From Streptomyces niger (GTDB lineage: Bacteria > Actinomycetota > Actinomycetes > Streptomycetales > Streptomycetaceae), in contig NZ_JOFQ01000003.1 of NCBI RefSeq assembly GCF_000718305.1, positions 62,001 to 126,000 on the forward strand: a DNA stretch of 64,000 bases, written 5' to 3'. The notes below the pieces were generated by a model. The model saw only the letters and a list, made by a program, of their open reading frames with translations, was not told the origin of the DNA and did not search any database. This document shows, one piece after another, positions 50,791 to 59,303 of this stretch (its first letter is position 1; each line of letters begins with the position of its first letter). Made by a program: the position numbers and the translations under genes.

Positions 50791-52224
50791 TCAATGGTGT
50801 GAACGCCGGGTTTCCTGAGGCGCTTTCACCGCCCCAGGGCACGGCCCGCGTCGTGCGCGGAGCCGCGCCACCACCCCGTACCCGATGGTCGCCGAGACCA
50901 GGCCGACGGCCCAGGCCAGGTCCGTGCCGCCCAGCGCACGGGCGACCGGGCCGGTGTAGGCGGAGGTGTGCATGAAGGGCACCTGGAGCGCGAAGCTCGC
51001 GGCGTACACCAGGAGCGCGGACGCCTGATAGCGGCCGTAGATCCCGCCCGCAGGGGCGAAGAAGGAGGCCACGTCGTACGCGCCGCGCCGGACCAGGTAG
51101 AAGTCGACGAGGTTGATGGCGGTCCAGGGGATCAGGACGTACTGCAGGACCGAGAGGAAGTCGGTGTAGGAGGCCAGGAAGGTGTCCTGGAAGGCCAGCG
51201 CCATGGTCAGGCTCACGGCCAGCGGTGCTGCGATCAGGAGGGCCCGGGCGGCCCGGCCGGGCAGCCAGCGGTGCCGGAACGTCTGCACCGCGGTCACCAG
51301 GCAGAGCGCCGTGCCGTAGAGGTTCATCGAGTTGATGTGCACGACGACGGCGGCGAAACCGAAGAGCACGACGGCGGACGGAGCGGGGCCGAGCACCGCG
51401 GCCAGCCCGCTGATCGTGTCGTCCGCGACGGCCAGGCCCATGACCACGCCGAGCAGCATCGGCAGCGCGCTGCCCAGCACGCAGCCCCAGTAGGTGCACC
51501 ACAGCGTGGCACGGCGCCCGGCCGCGTCCGACGGCATGTAGCGGGTGTAGTCCGACACGTAGGGCGCGTACGCGATCTGCAGGAGTACGCCGGTTGCGGC
51601 CATGCCCACGAAGCCCGCGAGGGTGCAGGCATCCTGCGCGGCGGCTCGTCGGAGCACGTCCGGTGTGGTGAGGACGCGTACGGCGCAGAGCGCCAGCAGG
51701 AGCAGCGCGAGCACCGTCGCCCAACGGCCGACCCGGTGGATGAGGTCGTACCCGACCGTGGCGACGACCAGCCCGGCGACGGCGCACACCACCAACCAGG
51801 CCGGGACGGACAGCGCGGGCACGACCCGGTGGAGCGCCTGCCCGGCGATGACCAGGTTGGAGGCGAACCAGCCCGCGTACATGAAGACGACCAGCACGGT
51901 GACCAACAGCGCGCCGTGGCTGCCGAACTGGCCCCTGCTCTGGATGAGTTGGGGCACGCCGAGCTTCGGTCCCTGGGCCGCGTGCAGCGCCATGAGGAAG
52001 CCGCCGGCGAGGTTGCCCAGCAGGACGGCGGCGAGGCCGGGCCACAGACCGAGGCCGAAGACGACCGGCGCGAGGGTGCCGGAGACGAGGGTGAGGGGGC
52101 TGATGTTCGCGGCGAACCAGAGGGCGAACAGGTCGCGCGGCCGGCCGCGCCGTTCGTCCTCCGGTACCGCTTCGATGGTGCGGCCTTCGACGAACCGGGC
52201 GGGTGTGGGGGGACGTCGGTGCAT
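50791..52224 (-). CDS. NCS1-family nucleobase/cation symporter
   Basis: A 477-residue, 12-helix permease of the purine-cytosine/allantoin/hydantoin family. The N-terminal LFALWFAANISPLTLVSGTL, GPKLGVPQLIQSRGQFGSHG and LIPWTAINLVDFYLVRRGAYD are NCS1 signatures. It would import a nucleobase or related heterocycle with Na+ or H+. The ATG at 52224 has GAGAGGT upstream. It lies 59 bp after a ROK kinase gene and 101 bp before lacI, on the same strand. Nothing else in the sugar locus explains a nucleobase importer. Confidence 0.93.
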   Translation of the reverse strand: MHRRPPTPARFVEGRTIEAVPEDERRGRPRDLFALWFAANISPLTLVSGTLAPVVFGLGLWPGLAAVLLGNLAGGFLMALHAAQGPKLGVPQLIQSRGQFGSHGALLVTVLVVFMYAGWFASNLVIAGQALHRVVPALSVPAWLVVCAVAGLVVATVGYDLIHRVGRWATVLALLLLALCAVRVLTTPDVLRRAAAQDACTLAGFVGMAATGVLLQIAYAPYVSDYTRYMPSDAAGRRATLWCTYWGCVLGSALPMLLGVVMGLAVADDTISGLAAVLGPAPSAVVLFGFAAVVVHINSMNLYGTALCLVTAVQTFRHRWLPGRAARALLIAAPLAVSLTMALAFQDTFLASYTDFLSVLQYVLIPWTAINLVDFYLVRRGAYDVASFFAPAGGIYGRYQASALLVYAASFALQVPFMHTSAYTGPVARALGGTDLAWAVGLVSATIGYGVVARLRARRGPCPGAVKAPQETRRSHH

Positions 52225-52283
52225 CGTGGACCTCTCGATGAGGACGCCGGGCGGACGGAACCGGGAGCGGCCCGCCGCCCGGA

Positions 52284-53297
52284 TCAGGGAAGGGAGCCCG
52301 CGGGGGCCGTGGTCCCGGTCGCGCCGGTCTGCCCGGACCGCAGCAGGTCCCAGGCGCGCAGGGCGGCGCCGATGCGGCCCGCGCGTTCCCCGAGCACCGC
52401 ACGCACGATGTCGGGCAGCACCTGGAAGGCGACCCGGCGCTCCAGGTGCCGCCGCAACGGCACCAGCAGCTGATCGCCCGCCTGGCCGACGCCGCCGCCC
52501 AGGACCAGCACCCCGGGATCGAAGAGCGTCACCGCCGCCAGCAGCCCCTCGGCCAGCGCGTCCGCCGCCTCGTCCCACACCCGCGCCGCGGCCGGATCGC
52601 CCGCAGCCGCCCGGCGCGCCACCTCCTCCGCGGTCACCCCGGGTCCCGCGCCGTCGTTCGCCGCACCGCGCGCGGCGGCGTACCGCCGGGCGAGCGCGGC
52701 GCCGCCCGCGAGCGTGTCCAGGCAGCCGCGCTGCCCGCATCCGCAGGGCTCGCCACCGGGCCGCAGCACCAGATGGCCCAGCTCCGCCGAGCGCCAGTGG
52801 CTGCCGGGGAACGGCAGGCCGTCGAGCAGGAGGGCGCCGCCGACGCCGGTGCCGACCGGGACGAAGAGCACGACGGGGTGGCCCCGGCCCGCGCCGAGCC
52901 GGGCCTCGGCGACGCCGCCGGAGCGCACGTCGTGGCCGAGGGCGACGGGCAGGCCGAGCCGGGCTGCGGCCAGCCGCCGCAGCGGCACGTCCCGCCACTT
53001 GACGACCGAGGAGAACACCACCGTGCCGGCGTCCTCGTCGACCAGCCCGCAGGAGGCGATGCCCACGGCCCGCACCGTGCTGCCACCGGCTCGGGACTCG
53101 GCCACGGCCCGCTCGGCGTGGTCCAGTACGGCCGCGAGCACGGCATCCGGGCCGTCGGCCGGGCAGGTGGCGGAGCGGCGCTCGCCGGTGACCGCGCCGT
53201 CCGGGGCGACCAGCGCCGACTTGATGACCGTGCCGCCGACGTCCAGCCCGAGCACCCGGTCGGCCGCCGCCGGCGCCTGCTCCTCGGTACGGTTCAC
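52284..53297 (-). CDS. ROK-family sugar kinase (glucokinase-like)
   Basis: A 337-residue kinase with ATP motif VLGLDVGGTVIKSALV, catalytic Asp in LGHDVRSGGVAEA, substrate Glu/His in HWRSAELGHLVL and the zinc cluster CGCGQRGCLDT. There is no HTH, so it is an enzyme rather than a repressor. It likely phosphorylates glucose or a related sugar or nucleoside released nearby. A 15-bp palindrome lies 17 bp upstream, and the NCS1 permease gene follows, so the two form an operon. Confidence 0.93.
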   Translation of the reverse strand: MNRTEEQAPAAADRVLGLDVGGTVIKSALVAPDGAVTGERRSATCPADGPDAVLAAVLDHAERAVAESRAGGSTVRAVGIASCGLVDEDAGTVVFSSVVKWRDVPLRRLAAARLGLPVALGHDVRSGGVAEARLGAGRGHPVVLFVPVGTGVGGALLLDGLPFPGSHWRSAELGHLVLRPGGEPCGCGQRGCLDTLAGGAALARRYAAARGAANDGAGPGVTAEEVARRAAAGDPAAARVWDEAADALAEGLLAAVTLFDPGVLVLGGGVGQAGDQLLVPLRRHLERRVAFQVLPDIVRAVLGERAGRIGAALRAWDLLRSGQTGATGTTAPAGSLP

Positions 53298-53313
53298 GGC
53301 GCCTCCAGATCAA

Positions 53314-53328
53314 GTGACAGTTTGTCAC
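53314..53328 (-). promoter_or_regulatory. Palindromic operator before the ROK gene
   Basis: GTGACA-GTT-TGTCAC is a perfect 6-3-6 inverted repeat in the 61-bp gap between the diiron-enzyme stop and the ROK start. On the minus strand it reads TGGTGACAAACTGTCACTT, GntR-like. No GntR gene is in the window. Confidence 0.55.
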
Positions 53329-53358
53329 CATTCAACGGGATGAGTGCCTTCCGGTCCC

Positions 53359-54390
53359 TTACCCCGCTTGCGGGGTGCGCCACCGTACGAGGTGCCGGAG
53401 CAGGTGGTCGTACTGCCGGGTTCCCGCGTCGACGGCCAGGTGGGCGCCGCGCAGCACCTGGCAGATCTCGGCGGGCGACAGCCGGGGGCGCTGGGCGCGC
53501 AGGCCTTCGGCGAGCTCCTGGCTGTGACGTGGGTCGATACGGGTGTGCGCGGTGAAGTAGAGGCGGGTGTCCTCGTCGTGCAGGCCCACCCGGTCCATGC
53601 CCTCCAGGAGCTGGGTGAAGTGCGGTTCGACCCAGCTCTCGAAGACGAAGAAGCAGCCGTACGCCGCCTGGGTGCGGGACGGGCGGGTGAGCAGCGCCGT
53701 GAACAGGTTGGAGGTGATCTTCGCGAACCACGGGTGCGCGCTGCGGTACCGGGCCAGCTCCTCCCAGCCGGCGGCCGAGCCGAGCTGGCGGCGCAGCCAG
53801 TAGGTGTGGAAGTTCTCCAGCCGGCCGCGGCCGCACTCGTCCCACAGGTTCGCGGCGGCGACCGCCTTCTGGCGGCCCTGGAGCCCGACCACCAGCAGCG
53901 CGACCTCGTCGTCCACGACCTCGTTGCGGATCAGTTCGCAGCGTACGAAGTACTCGATCTGCGGGCGGGTGGCCTCCGTGGCGAGATAGCGGAAGAGCGG
54001 GTGGGAGACGCCGCTGTTGTCGGCGGCCAGCTCGTCCAGGTAGTCGGCGGCCGCCTCCTGGCTGTCCGGCTCGGGCACCGGCGCCGGCGTGGCCCACACG
54101 TCGATCAGCTCGCGCTCCAGCCGGGTCCGCGCGGCGAACAGGGCGATCTCCAGGTCGTCGTCGCGGGTCATGGTGGCCGGCCCGTCGCGGTAGCCGAGGG
54201 ACCGGGAGCAGAGCGTGGCCAGGTGTTCGTGCAGGAACCTGCCGTGCGCCTCGGGGTCGCCGCGGAGCCGGGCCAGCAGCTCCGCCTGCGTGTCGGACGG
54301 CGCCGACAGGAAGCGGGCCAGCTCGGGGGCGAGACCCTGGAACGGCCGGACGGGCGGCCAGTACATGTCCTGCAGCGGTGGGGCGTTCAT
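53359..54390 (-). CDS. Haem-oxygenase-like diiron (HDO) enzyme
   Basis: A 343-residue protein of the 'iron-containing redox enzyme' group (haem-oxygenase-like fold, all-helical). Candidate metal ligands are Glu146 and Glu152 (IEYFVRCELIRNE), His195 in RLENFHTYW, Glu251/Glu255 in FFVFESWVEPHF, and His282, Asp286 and His289 in AHTRIDPRHSQE. Characterised HDO enzymes cleave C-C bonds, desaturate, or N-oxygenate substrates with Fe2+ and O2. The ATG at 54390 has GGAGG 6 nt upstream and overlaps the GMC stop (ATGA). It is the last gene of the operon, so it may act late. Confidence 0.85.
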   Translation of the reverse strand: MNAPPLQDMYWPPVRPFQGLAPELARFLSAPSDTQAELLARLRGDPEAHGRFLHEHLATLCSRSLGYRDGPATMTRDDDLEIALFAARTRLERELIDVWATPAPVPEPDSQEAAADYLDELAADNSGVSHPLFRYLATEATRPQIEYFVRCELIRNEVVDDEVALLVVGLQGRQKAVAAANLWDECGRGRLENFHTYWLRRQLGSAAGWEELARYRSAHPWFAKITSNLFTALLTRPSRTQAAYGCFFVFESWVEPHFTQLLEGMDRVGLHDEDTRLYFTAHTRIDPRHSQELAEGLRAQRPRLSPAEICQVLRGAHLAVDAGTRQYDHLLRHLVRWRTPQAG

Positions 54391-56000
54391 CGAGGACCTC
54401 CGTGTACGGTGCCGGCCGGGCCGTCCGCGGGGCCTCGGGCGCGGCGCGGCGTACGGGGCAGCAGCCCGTCCGCGACGCGCAGCGCGTTGGCGGCGATGGT
54501 CAGGCCGGGGTTGACGGCCGCCGACGACGGGAACCACGAGCTGTCGGCGACCCACAGGTTGGCCAGGTCGTGCGCCTTGCACCCCGGGTCGACGACGCTG
54601 GTGGCCGGGTCGGCGCCGGCGACCGCGGTGCCGCACTGGTGCGAGGTGACGTCGATGCCCATGCGCCGCGCCGACACCAGTGGATATCCGGCGCGGCGCA
54701 TCGTCCGGGCGGTCCTGCGCACCAGTTCGCGGTGCGGGGCGAGGTTCACCGGGCGCCAGGCGAGGCGGATCGCACCGCTCGGCCCGACCGTGACGCGGTT
54801 GCCGGGAGCGGGCAAATCCTCGCTGGTCAGGTAGAGGTCGACGCTGTGCCGGGTGAGGAACTCCAGCGCCGGTCCGGGCAGCCGGGGGTGCAGCCCGCGG
54901 GCGGTGCCGGCTCGCAGCTTGCCGAGGGTCTGGACGTTGCCCAGCGGGCCGTGCGCGCCGTTCGCCAGGTACCAGTCGTTCAGGCCCAGGGTCTTCTGGA
55001 AGACCGTCCCGTTCGGGCGGCGGGGATCGGCGGCGACGAGGAAGGTGCTGTTGTGCACCATGTAGTTGCGGCCGACCTGGCCCGAGGAGTTCGCCAGCCC
55101 CTCGGGCCGCCCGGTACGCGAACGCAACAGCAGCGCCGCGGTGTTCACGGCGCCGCAGGCCAGTACGTACCGGTCCGCGCGGATGCGCAGCTCCGTGCCG
55201 TCGCGGCGGGCGGCGGCGACGGTCACCCGGCGCGCCGGCGGATCGGTCAGCAGCCCGGTCACGGTGGTCCGGGTCAGCAGGGACACGTTCCCCGAGGCCA
55301 GCGCGGGCCGCAGCGCGCACCTGTCCGCGTCGCTCTTGGCCCCCAGCAGGCAGGGGAAGCCGTCGCAGGTGGCGCAGCGCACGCAGGCCCCGCCCGGCCG
55401 CAGGTCGATGCCGGTGGGCAGGTCGAAGGGGGCCAGTCCCTGGGCGCGCAGCGCGTCGGCCAGCTCGGCGACGGCCGGTTCGTGTGGCACCGCGGGGTAC
55501 GGGAAGGCGGCGGACCGCCAGGGGTCGGTGGGGTCCTGTCCTGCCGTGCCGTGCACCCGGTAGAGCCGCTCGGCCGCCGCGTAGTACGGCTCCAGCTCGG
55601 CGTAGGGGAACGGCCAGGCCGGGGAGGTGCCCTCGGCGTGTTCCACCGGTCCGAAGTCGGCCTCCCGGAAGCGCGGCAGCGTCGCGCCGAAGACCTTGGT
55701 GTTGCCGCCGACCCAGTAGTGCACGTTCGGCTGGAAGCGCCGCCCGGTGGCGGCGTCGTACCACTGCTCGGCGTTGCGGTAGCGCCGCTCGGTGAAGACG
55801 GCGTGCGGCGACCAGTTCGCCGCCTCCCGGGGCAGGAAGTCACCGCGCTCGACGACGAGGACGCGGGCGCCGGAGTCACGCAGCGCGTACGCCAGGGTCG
55901 CCCCGCCCATGCCGGCCCCGATGACCGCGATGTCGCAGTCCACTTCGGGCCCGGTGGGGCGCAGCAGTCCCGGCGGTTCCGGTGGGTGTGGGGTGGTCAT
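54387..56000 (-). CDS. GMC-family FAD oxidoreductase 1
   Basis: A 537-residue GMC enzyme oxidising an alcohol to a carbonyl. The FAD-binding region is IAVIGAGMGGATLAYALRDSG, with VGGNTKVFGATLPRF in the FAD loop. A Cys-rich segment GACVRCATCDGFPCLLGAK precedes the substrate domain. The C-terminus ends SHQCGTAVAG ... WVADSSWFPSSAAVNPGLTI, the usual GMC closing motif. His in TSHQCG and Asn in AVNP are the catalytic pair. The ATG at 56000 has GGAGG 5 nt upstream and overlaps the stop of GMC 2. Confidence 0.92.
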   Translation of the reverse strand: MTTPHPPEPPGLLRPTGPEVDCDIAVIGAGMGGATLAYALRDSGARVLVVERGDFLPREAANWSPHAVFTERRYRNAEQWYDAATGRRFQPNVHYWVGGNTKVFGATLPRFREADFGPVEHAEGTSPAWPFPYAELEPYYAAAERLYRVHGTAGQDPTDPWRSAAFPYPAVPHEPAVAELADALRAQGLAPFDLPTGIDLRPGGACVRCATCDGFPCLLGAKSDADRCALRPALASGNVSLLTRTTVTGLLTDPPARRVTVAAARRDGTELRIRADRYVLACGAVNTAALLLRSRTGRPEGLANSSGQVGRNYMVHNSTFLVAADPRRPNGTVFQKTLGLNDWYLANGAHGPLGNVQTLGKLRAGTARGLHPRLPGPALEFLTRHSVDLYLTSEDLPAPGNRVTVGPSGAIRLAWRPVNLAPHRELVRRTARTMRRAGYPLVSARRMGIDVTSHQCGTAVAGADPATSVVDPGCKAHDLANLWVADSSWFPSSAAVNPGLTIAANALRVADGLLPRTPRRARGPADGPAGTVHGGPR

Positions 56001-57475
56001 CGCTGCCTCCTGGGCGGAGCGGTGAGGTACCGGGCGGCGATCTCGTGCGCGAAGGCCATGATCGTGCCCTGCGGGCTGACGCCGGTCGGGCCCGGCAGCA
56101 CCGCGGCATCGCACACCCGCAGGTTGCGGAAGCCGTACGGGCGGCCGTCCGGGTCGCACACCCCGCCGCGCTCGGCCGGCCCCATCGGGCAGGACGCCAT
56201 GGCGTGCACCGAGACCAGGTCCCAGGTGCGCGGATCGGTGCGCCGCGCGAACTCCTCCGCCGACCGCACCGAGTTCAGCAGCCCGGGAGCCGGCGGGTAC
56301 AGCTCCACCGCGCCGGCCCGGAACAGCAGCCGCGCGGCCCGCACCAGCGCGAACCGCAGCAGGTCCACGTCGTGCGGCGCGAGCCGGTGGCGCAGCACGG
56401 TGCCGGCACCGGGCAGCCGGCCGACGCGTATCCGGCCCGTCATCCGCACCTGCACGGTGAAGACCGCCGTGCGCGCGTAGTCGGCCAGCAGGGCGTCGAC
56501 CACGGCGGGGCCCTGGCGCGCGAGCGCCGCCGCCAGCGAACCGGGCGTGAGGTTGGCGGCCATGACGTGCACGCCCAGCCCGCTGAACTCGCCCACCTGC
56601 GCGGTGAAGATGGTCCCCCGCTCGGCGTGCAACGCGGAGCCGAAGCGGGCCGGCAGCCGCAGGTTCACGTGGAAGGCCGTGGCGCGGCCCGCCGCCTTCC
56701 GGTGGATGCCGCTGCGTTGAAGCAGTGCGGCGCTGCCGACGGCTCCGGCGGCCAGGAAGACCGTACGCGGCCGGTACCGCACCGGCGCGCCGTCCGGCCC
56801 CACGGCCCGTACGGTGTGCACCGTGCCGTCGTCGTGGTCCAGCCGTACGGCGCGTACGTCCGGTTCGATGCGTGCGCCGTACCGCTCCGCCTCGGGCAGA
56901 TAGGTCGTCGCCATGGTCCGCTTGGCGCCGGACGGGCAGCCGGTGGGGCAGCGGTTGCGGTGCGCGCAGCCCGGTGCCGCGCGCCGGGCGAGCGTCCAGC
57001 GCCAGCCCAGCACCTCGGCGGCCGCGGCCAGCAGCCGGGAGTCCTCGTTGCCCGCGCCGTGCCGCTGCGCGTCCACCGCCAGCCGCCGGGAGATCTCGCC
57101 GAGGTGGCCGGCGAGGTGGCGCAGCCGGTAGCCGTCGGTGCCGAGGCCGTCCGCCCACCGGTCCAGCAGCCCGGCCGGCGGCTCCCACAGCAGCCCGCCG
57201 TTGACCACGGTGGTGCCGCCCACGCAGCGGCCCTCGCCGTAGGGGATGACGGGGCTGCCGAAGACGGGGGTGAGCCCCGCGTTGCGGTAGAGCCGGCGCA
57301 GGTTCTCGGCCGGCGTCGCGGCGGCGAGTTCGGCGGGGGACACCCGCGGACCCTCCTCCAGCACGCGGGGGTGGCGGCCCGCCCGGGCCAGCTCCAGGGC
57401 GGCGACGGCCCCGCCGGCGCCGGAGCCGATGACCAGCGCGTCGCACTCGACCGTGCGGGCTTCGGGCGCGTTCAT
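55997..57475 (-). CDS. GMC-family FAD oxidoreductase 2
   Basis: A 492-residue GMC enzyme. ALVIGSGAGGAVAALELARAG and CVGGTTVVNGGLLWEPP bind FAD; GCAHRNRCPTGCPSGAKRT is the Cys-rich segment; SVHAMASCPMG and LPGPTGVSPQGTIMAFAHEIA form the catalytic end, with His before Ala-Met and the usual Asn of NP replaced by Ser (VSPQ). Sequence differs enough from GMC 1 to suggest another substrate or position. AGGAG lies 7 nt before the ATG at 57475. It overlaps the small protein upstream by 4 bp. Confidence 0.9.
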   Translation of the reverse strand: MNAPEARTVECDALVIGSGAGGAVAALELARAGRHPRVLEEGPRVSPAELAAATPAENLRRLYRNAGLTPVFGSPVIPYGEGRCVGGTTVVNGGLLWEPPAGLLDRWADGLGTDGYRLRHLAGHLGEISRRLAVDAQRHGAGNEDSRLLAAAAEVLGWRWTLARRAAPGCAHRNRCPTGCPSGAKRTMATTYLPEAERYGARIEPDVRAVRLDHDDGTVHTVRAVGPDGAPVRYRPRTVFLAAGAVGSAALLQRSGIHRKAAGRATAFHVNLRLPARFGSALHAERGTIFTAQVGEFSGLGVHVMAANLTPGSLAAALARQGPAVVDALLADYARTAVFTVQVRMTGRIRVGRLPGAGTVLRHRLAPHDVDLLRFALVRAARLLFRAGAVELYPPAPGLLNSVRSAEEFARRTDPRTWDLVSVHAMASCPMGPAERGGVCDPDGRPYGFRNLRVCDAAVLPGPTGVSPQGTIMAFAHEIAARYLTAPPRRQR

Positions 57476-57885
57476 GTCGGGGCTCCTGTCGGGACGGAGG
57501 GCGGCGCCGGCGGACGTGGGGCCGGGCCGGAGGCCAGGCGGTCCGGGCCGCCGTCCAGCCCGCCGTACAGGGCCAGCGCCTCGGCCGACCTGAGCAGCAG
57601 CGCGCACCCCGGAAGCCGGGCCAGCCGTTGGCTGCCGTGCGCCAGCGCATCGGGCCGGGACCGGGCCACGCGCACCCCGGCGACCAGCAGGAACGCGAGC
57701 GGCATCAGACGCAGCGCGAGCAGGACCGCGATCCGGTACGGGCGCGGCTGGACCCGCAGGCTGCCCGCCACGTGGGCGGCGGCGCGCGCCAGCACCTCGG
57801 GGTCCCGCAGTACCGGGTGGCGCGCGGCCCACAGCGTGGGCAGCCCGGCTGCCGCCAGCGCCCGCTCCAGCGCGTCGGGCCTCAC
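57472..57885 (-). CDS. 137-residue unknown protein between AT and GMC genes
   Basis: I do not recognise this protein. It begins with a GTG at 57885 that overlaps the aminotransferase stop (GTGA) and ends overlapping the GMC 2 start (ATGA), so it must be translated with the operon. Residues 48-72 (PYRIAVLLALRLMPLAFLLVAGVRVA) form one hydrophobic helix with flanking Arg. The C-terminal 25 residues are Pro/Gly/Ala-rich. It could be a membrane-bound or electron-transfer accessory for the GMC enzyme, like small subunits of other GMC dehydrogenases, though no similarity is visible. Confidence 0.75.
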   Translation of the reverse strand: MRPDALERALAAAGLPTLWAARHPVLRDPEVLARAAAHVAGSLRVQPRPYRIAVLLALRLMPLAFLLVAGVRVARSRPDALAHGSQRLARLPGCALLLRSAEALALYGGLDGGPDRLASGPAPRPPAPPSVPTGAPT

Positions 57886-59303
57886 CGCCGGACCGCCCGG
57901 TCCTTGGCGAACGCCGCAAGCAGTCGCGGCGCGCCCCGCTCCAGCACGGCGTCCAGCGCCGCCAGGAACACCTCGACCTCCTTGTCACCGGCCACCAGCG
58001 GCGGCGAGACGATCAGTGGCAGGCCGTGGTTGGAGCCGTAGTACGTCAGCACGTCGTGGTCCCGGTACAGCGCGGCGATCACGGCCGCGGTGAGCAGCTT
58101 CAGCCGCAGCCGCGGGTCGCTGGCGAAGGAGCCGGGCAGCAGCCGCAGCACCCGGTCCAGCGCCGGATGGCCGGCCCGCAGGAACACGCCGTGCAGCGCG
58201 CCCCGCCCGGCCGTGCCCGCGACCAGCTCGGGGTGGCGGGCCGCGATCCCGGCCAGGCCGGCGGCCAGCCGCTCGCCGATCCGCACCGCGCGCCCCGGAT
58301 AGTCGTCCTCGACCGCGATGGCCACCGCCTCCAGGGCCGTGACGGTCTCCTCCCCGAAGCCGTAGTAGGTGGTGCTGTGCAAGGTGGCGTCGGTGAGGTT
58401 GTCGTACGCGGCCCGGAACAGCGGCTCGCGCGCGACGTAGCCGGAGATGGACGCCTTGCCGCCGCCGAAGGACTTGGACGTGGTGAGCACGTCGGGCACC
58501 AGCCCGGGGTGGCGCATGAAGTGGAACAGCGTCCCCGTCCTGCCCCAGCCGGTGTAGACCTCGTCGAGGACGAGCACGATGTCCCGTTCGGTGCACAGTC
58601 GCCGCACCTCGCGCAGGAACTCCTCGGAGCACTCGCGCAGCCCCGAGGCGCTGAACGGCTCCAGCACCACGGCGTACACATCGCTGCTGCCGTCCCCGGC
58701 GGTGTGGCGCTCCAGCGCGAGGACGAAGGAGGCCAGGTCGTCGTAGGCGAAGGCGTCGGTGCCGGGCAGGGCGGGGTAGGGGAACGTCACCTCCGGGGAG
58801 GCGGTGAGGCTGCCGGCGCCGAGCAGCTTGCCGTGGAAGGAGATGTCGGAGTGGAGCACCGTGCCGCGCCGGCCGCGGTGGTACTTGTACGCCAGCTTCA
58901 GCGCGCCCTCGACGGCCTCGGCGCCGGAGTTGGGGAAGTAGCCGATGGTCAGGTCGCCGGGCAGCAGCTGCGCGAGGTTGTGGGCGAGCGCGGCGACATA
59001 GGGCGAGAGGAAGTTCTTGTGCACCTCCATGGCCTGGCGTTCGGCGAAACGGCGGCGGGCCGCGAGGATCCGCGGATGGTTGTGGCCGTGGTTCAGTACG
59101 CCGATGCCGCCGGTGAAGTCCAGGATCCGCCGTCCGTCGCGCAGGGTGATCCAGCACCCCTCGGCGTGCTCGGCCAGGTCGTGCCCGAAGCCGAAGGAGC
59201 CGAGCAGCGACACCTGGCTGCGGCTGACGTAACGGCGGTACAGGCCATGCACCTGACGTGGCGTCATGTGCAGGCAGTCCTCGGCGGTGAAGAGGTCAGT
59301 CAT
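57882..59303 (-). CDS. Class III PLP aminotransferase
   Basis: A 473-residue aminotransferase. FTGGIGVLNHGHNHPRI, GYFPNSGAEAVEGALKLAYKY, PLP-Asp in VLVLDEVYTGWGRTG and the Schiff-base Lys in TTSKSFGGGKASISGYV mark class III (ornithine/GABA aminotransferase type). The N-terminal 40 residues and the C-terminal HDVLTYYGSNHGLPLIVSPPL are atypical, so specificity is likely for a secondary metabolite. With the GMC enzymes it could turn an alcohol into an amine (oxidation, then transamination), as in aminoglycoside 6'-amination. The start overlaps the FAD protein by 8 bp. Confidence 0.93.
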   Translation of the reverse strand: MTDLFTAEDCLHMTPRQVHGLYRRYVSRSQVSLLGSFGFGHDLAEHAEGCWITLRDGRRILDFTGGIGVLNHGHNHPRILAARRRFAERQAMEVHKNFLSPYVAALAHNLAQLLPGDLTIGYFPNSGAEAVEGALKLAYKYHRGRRGTVLHSDISFHGKLLGAGSLTASPEVTFPYPALPGTDAFAYDDLASFVLALERHTAGDGSSDVYAVVLEPFSASGLRECSEEFLREVRRLCTERDIVLVLDEVYTGWGRTGTLFHFMRHPGLVPDVLTTSKSFGGGKASISGYVAREPLFRAAYDNLTDATLHSTTYYGFGEETVTALEAVAIAVEDDYPGRAVRIGERLAAGLAGIAARHPELVAGTAGRGALHGVFLRAGHPALDRVLRLLPGSFASDPRLRLKLLTAAVIAALYRDHDVLTYYGSNHGLPLIVSPPLVAGDKEVEVFLAALDAVLERGAPRLLAAFAKDRAVRR

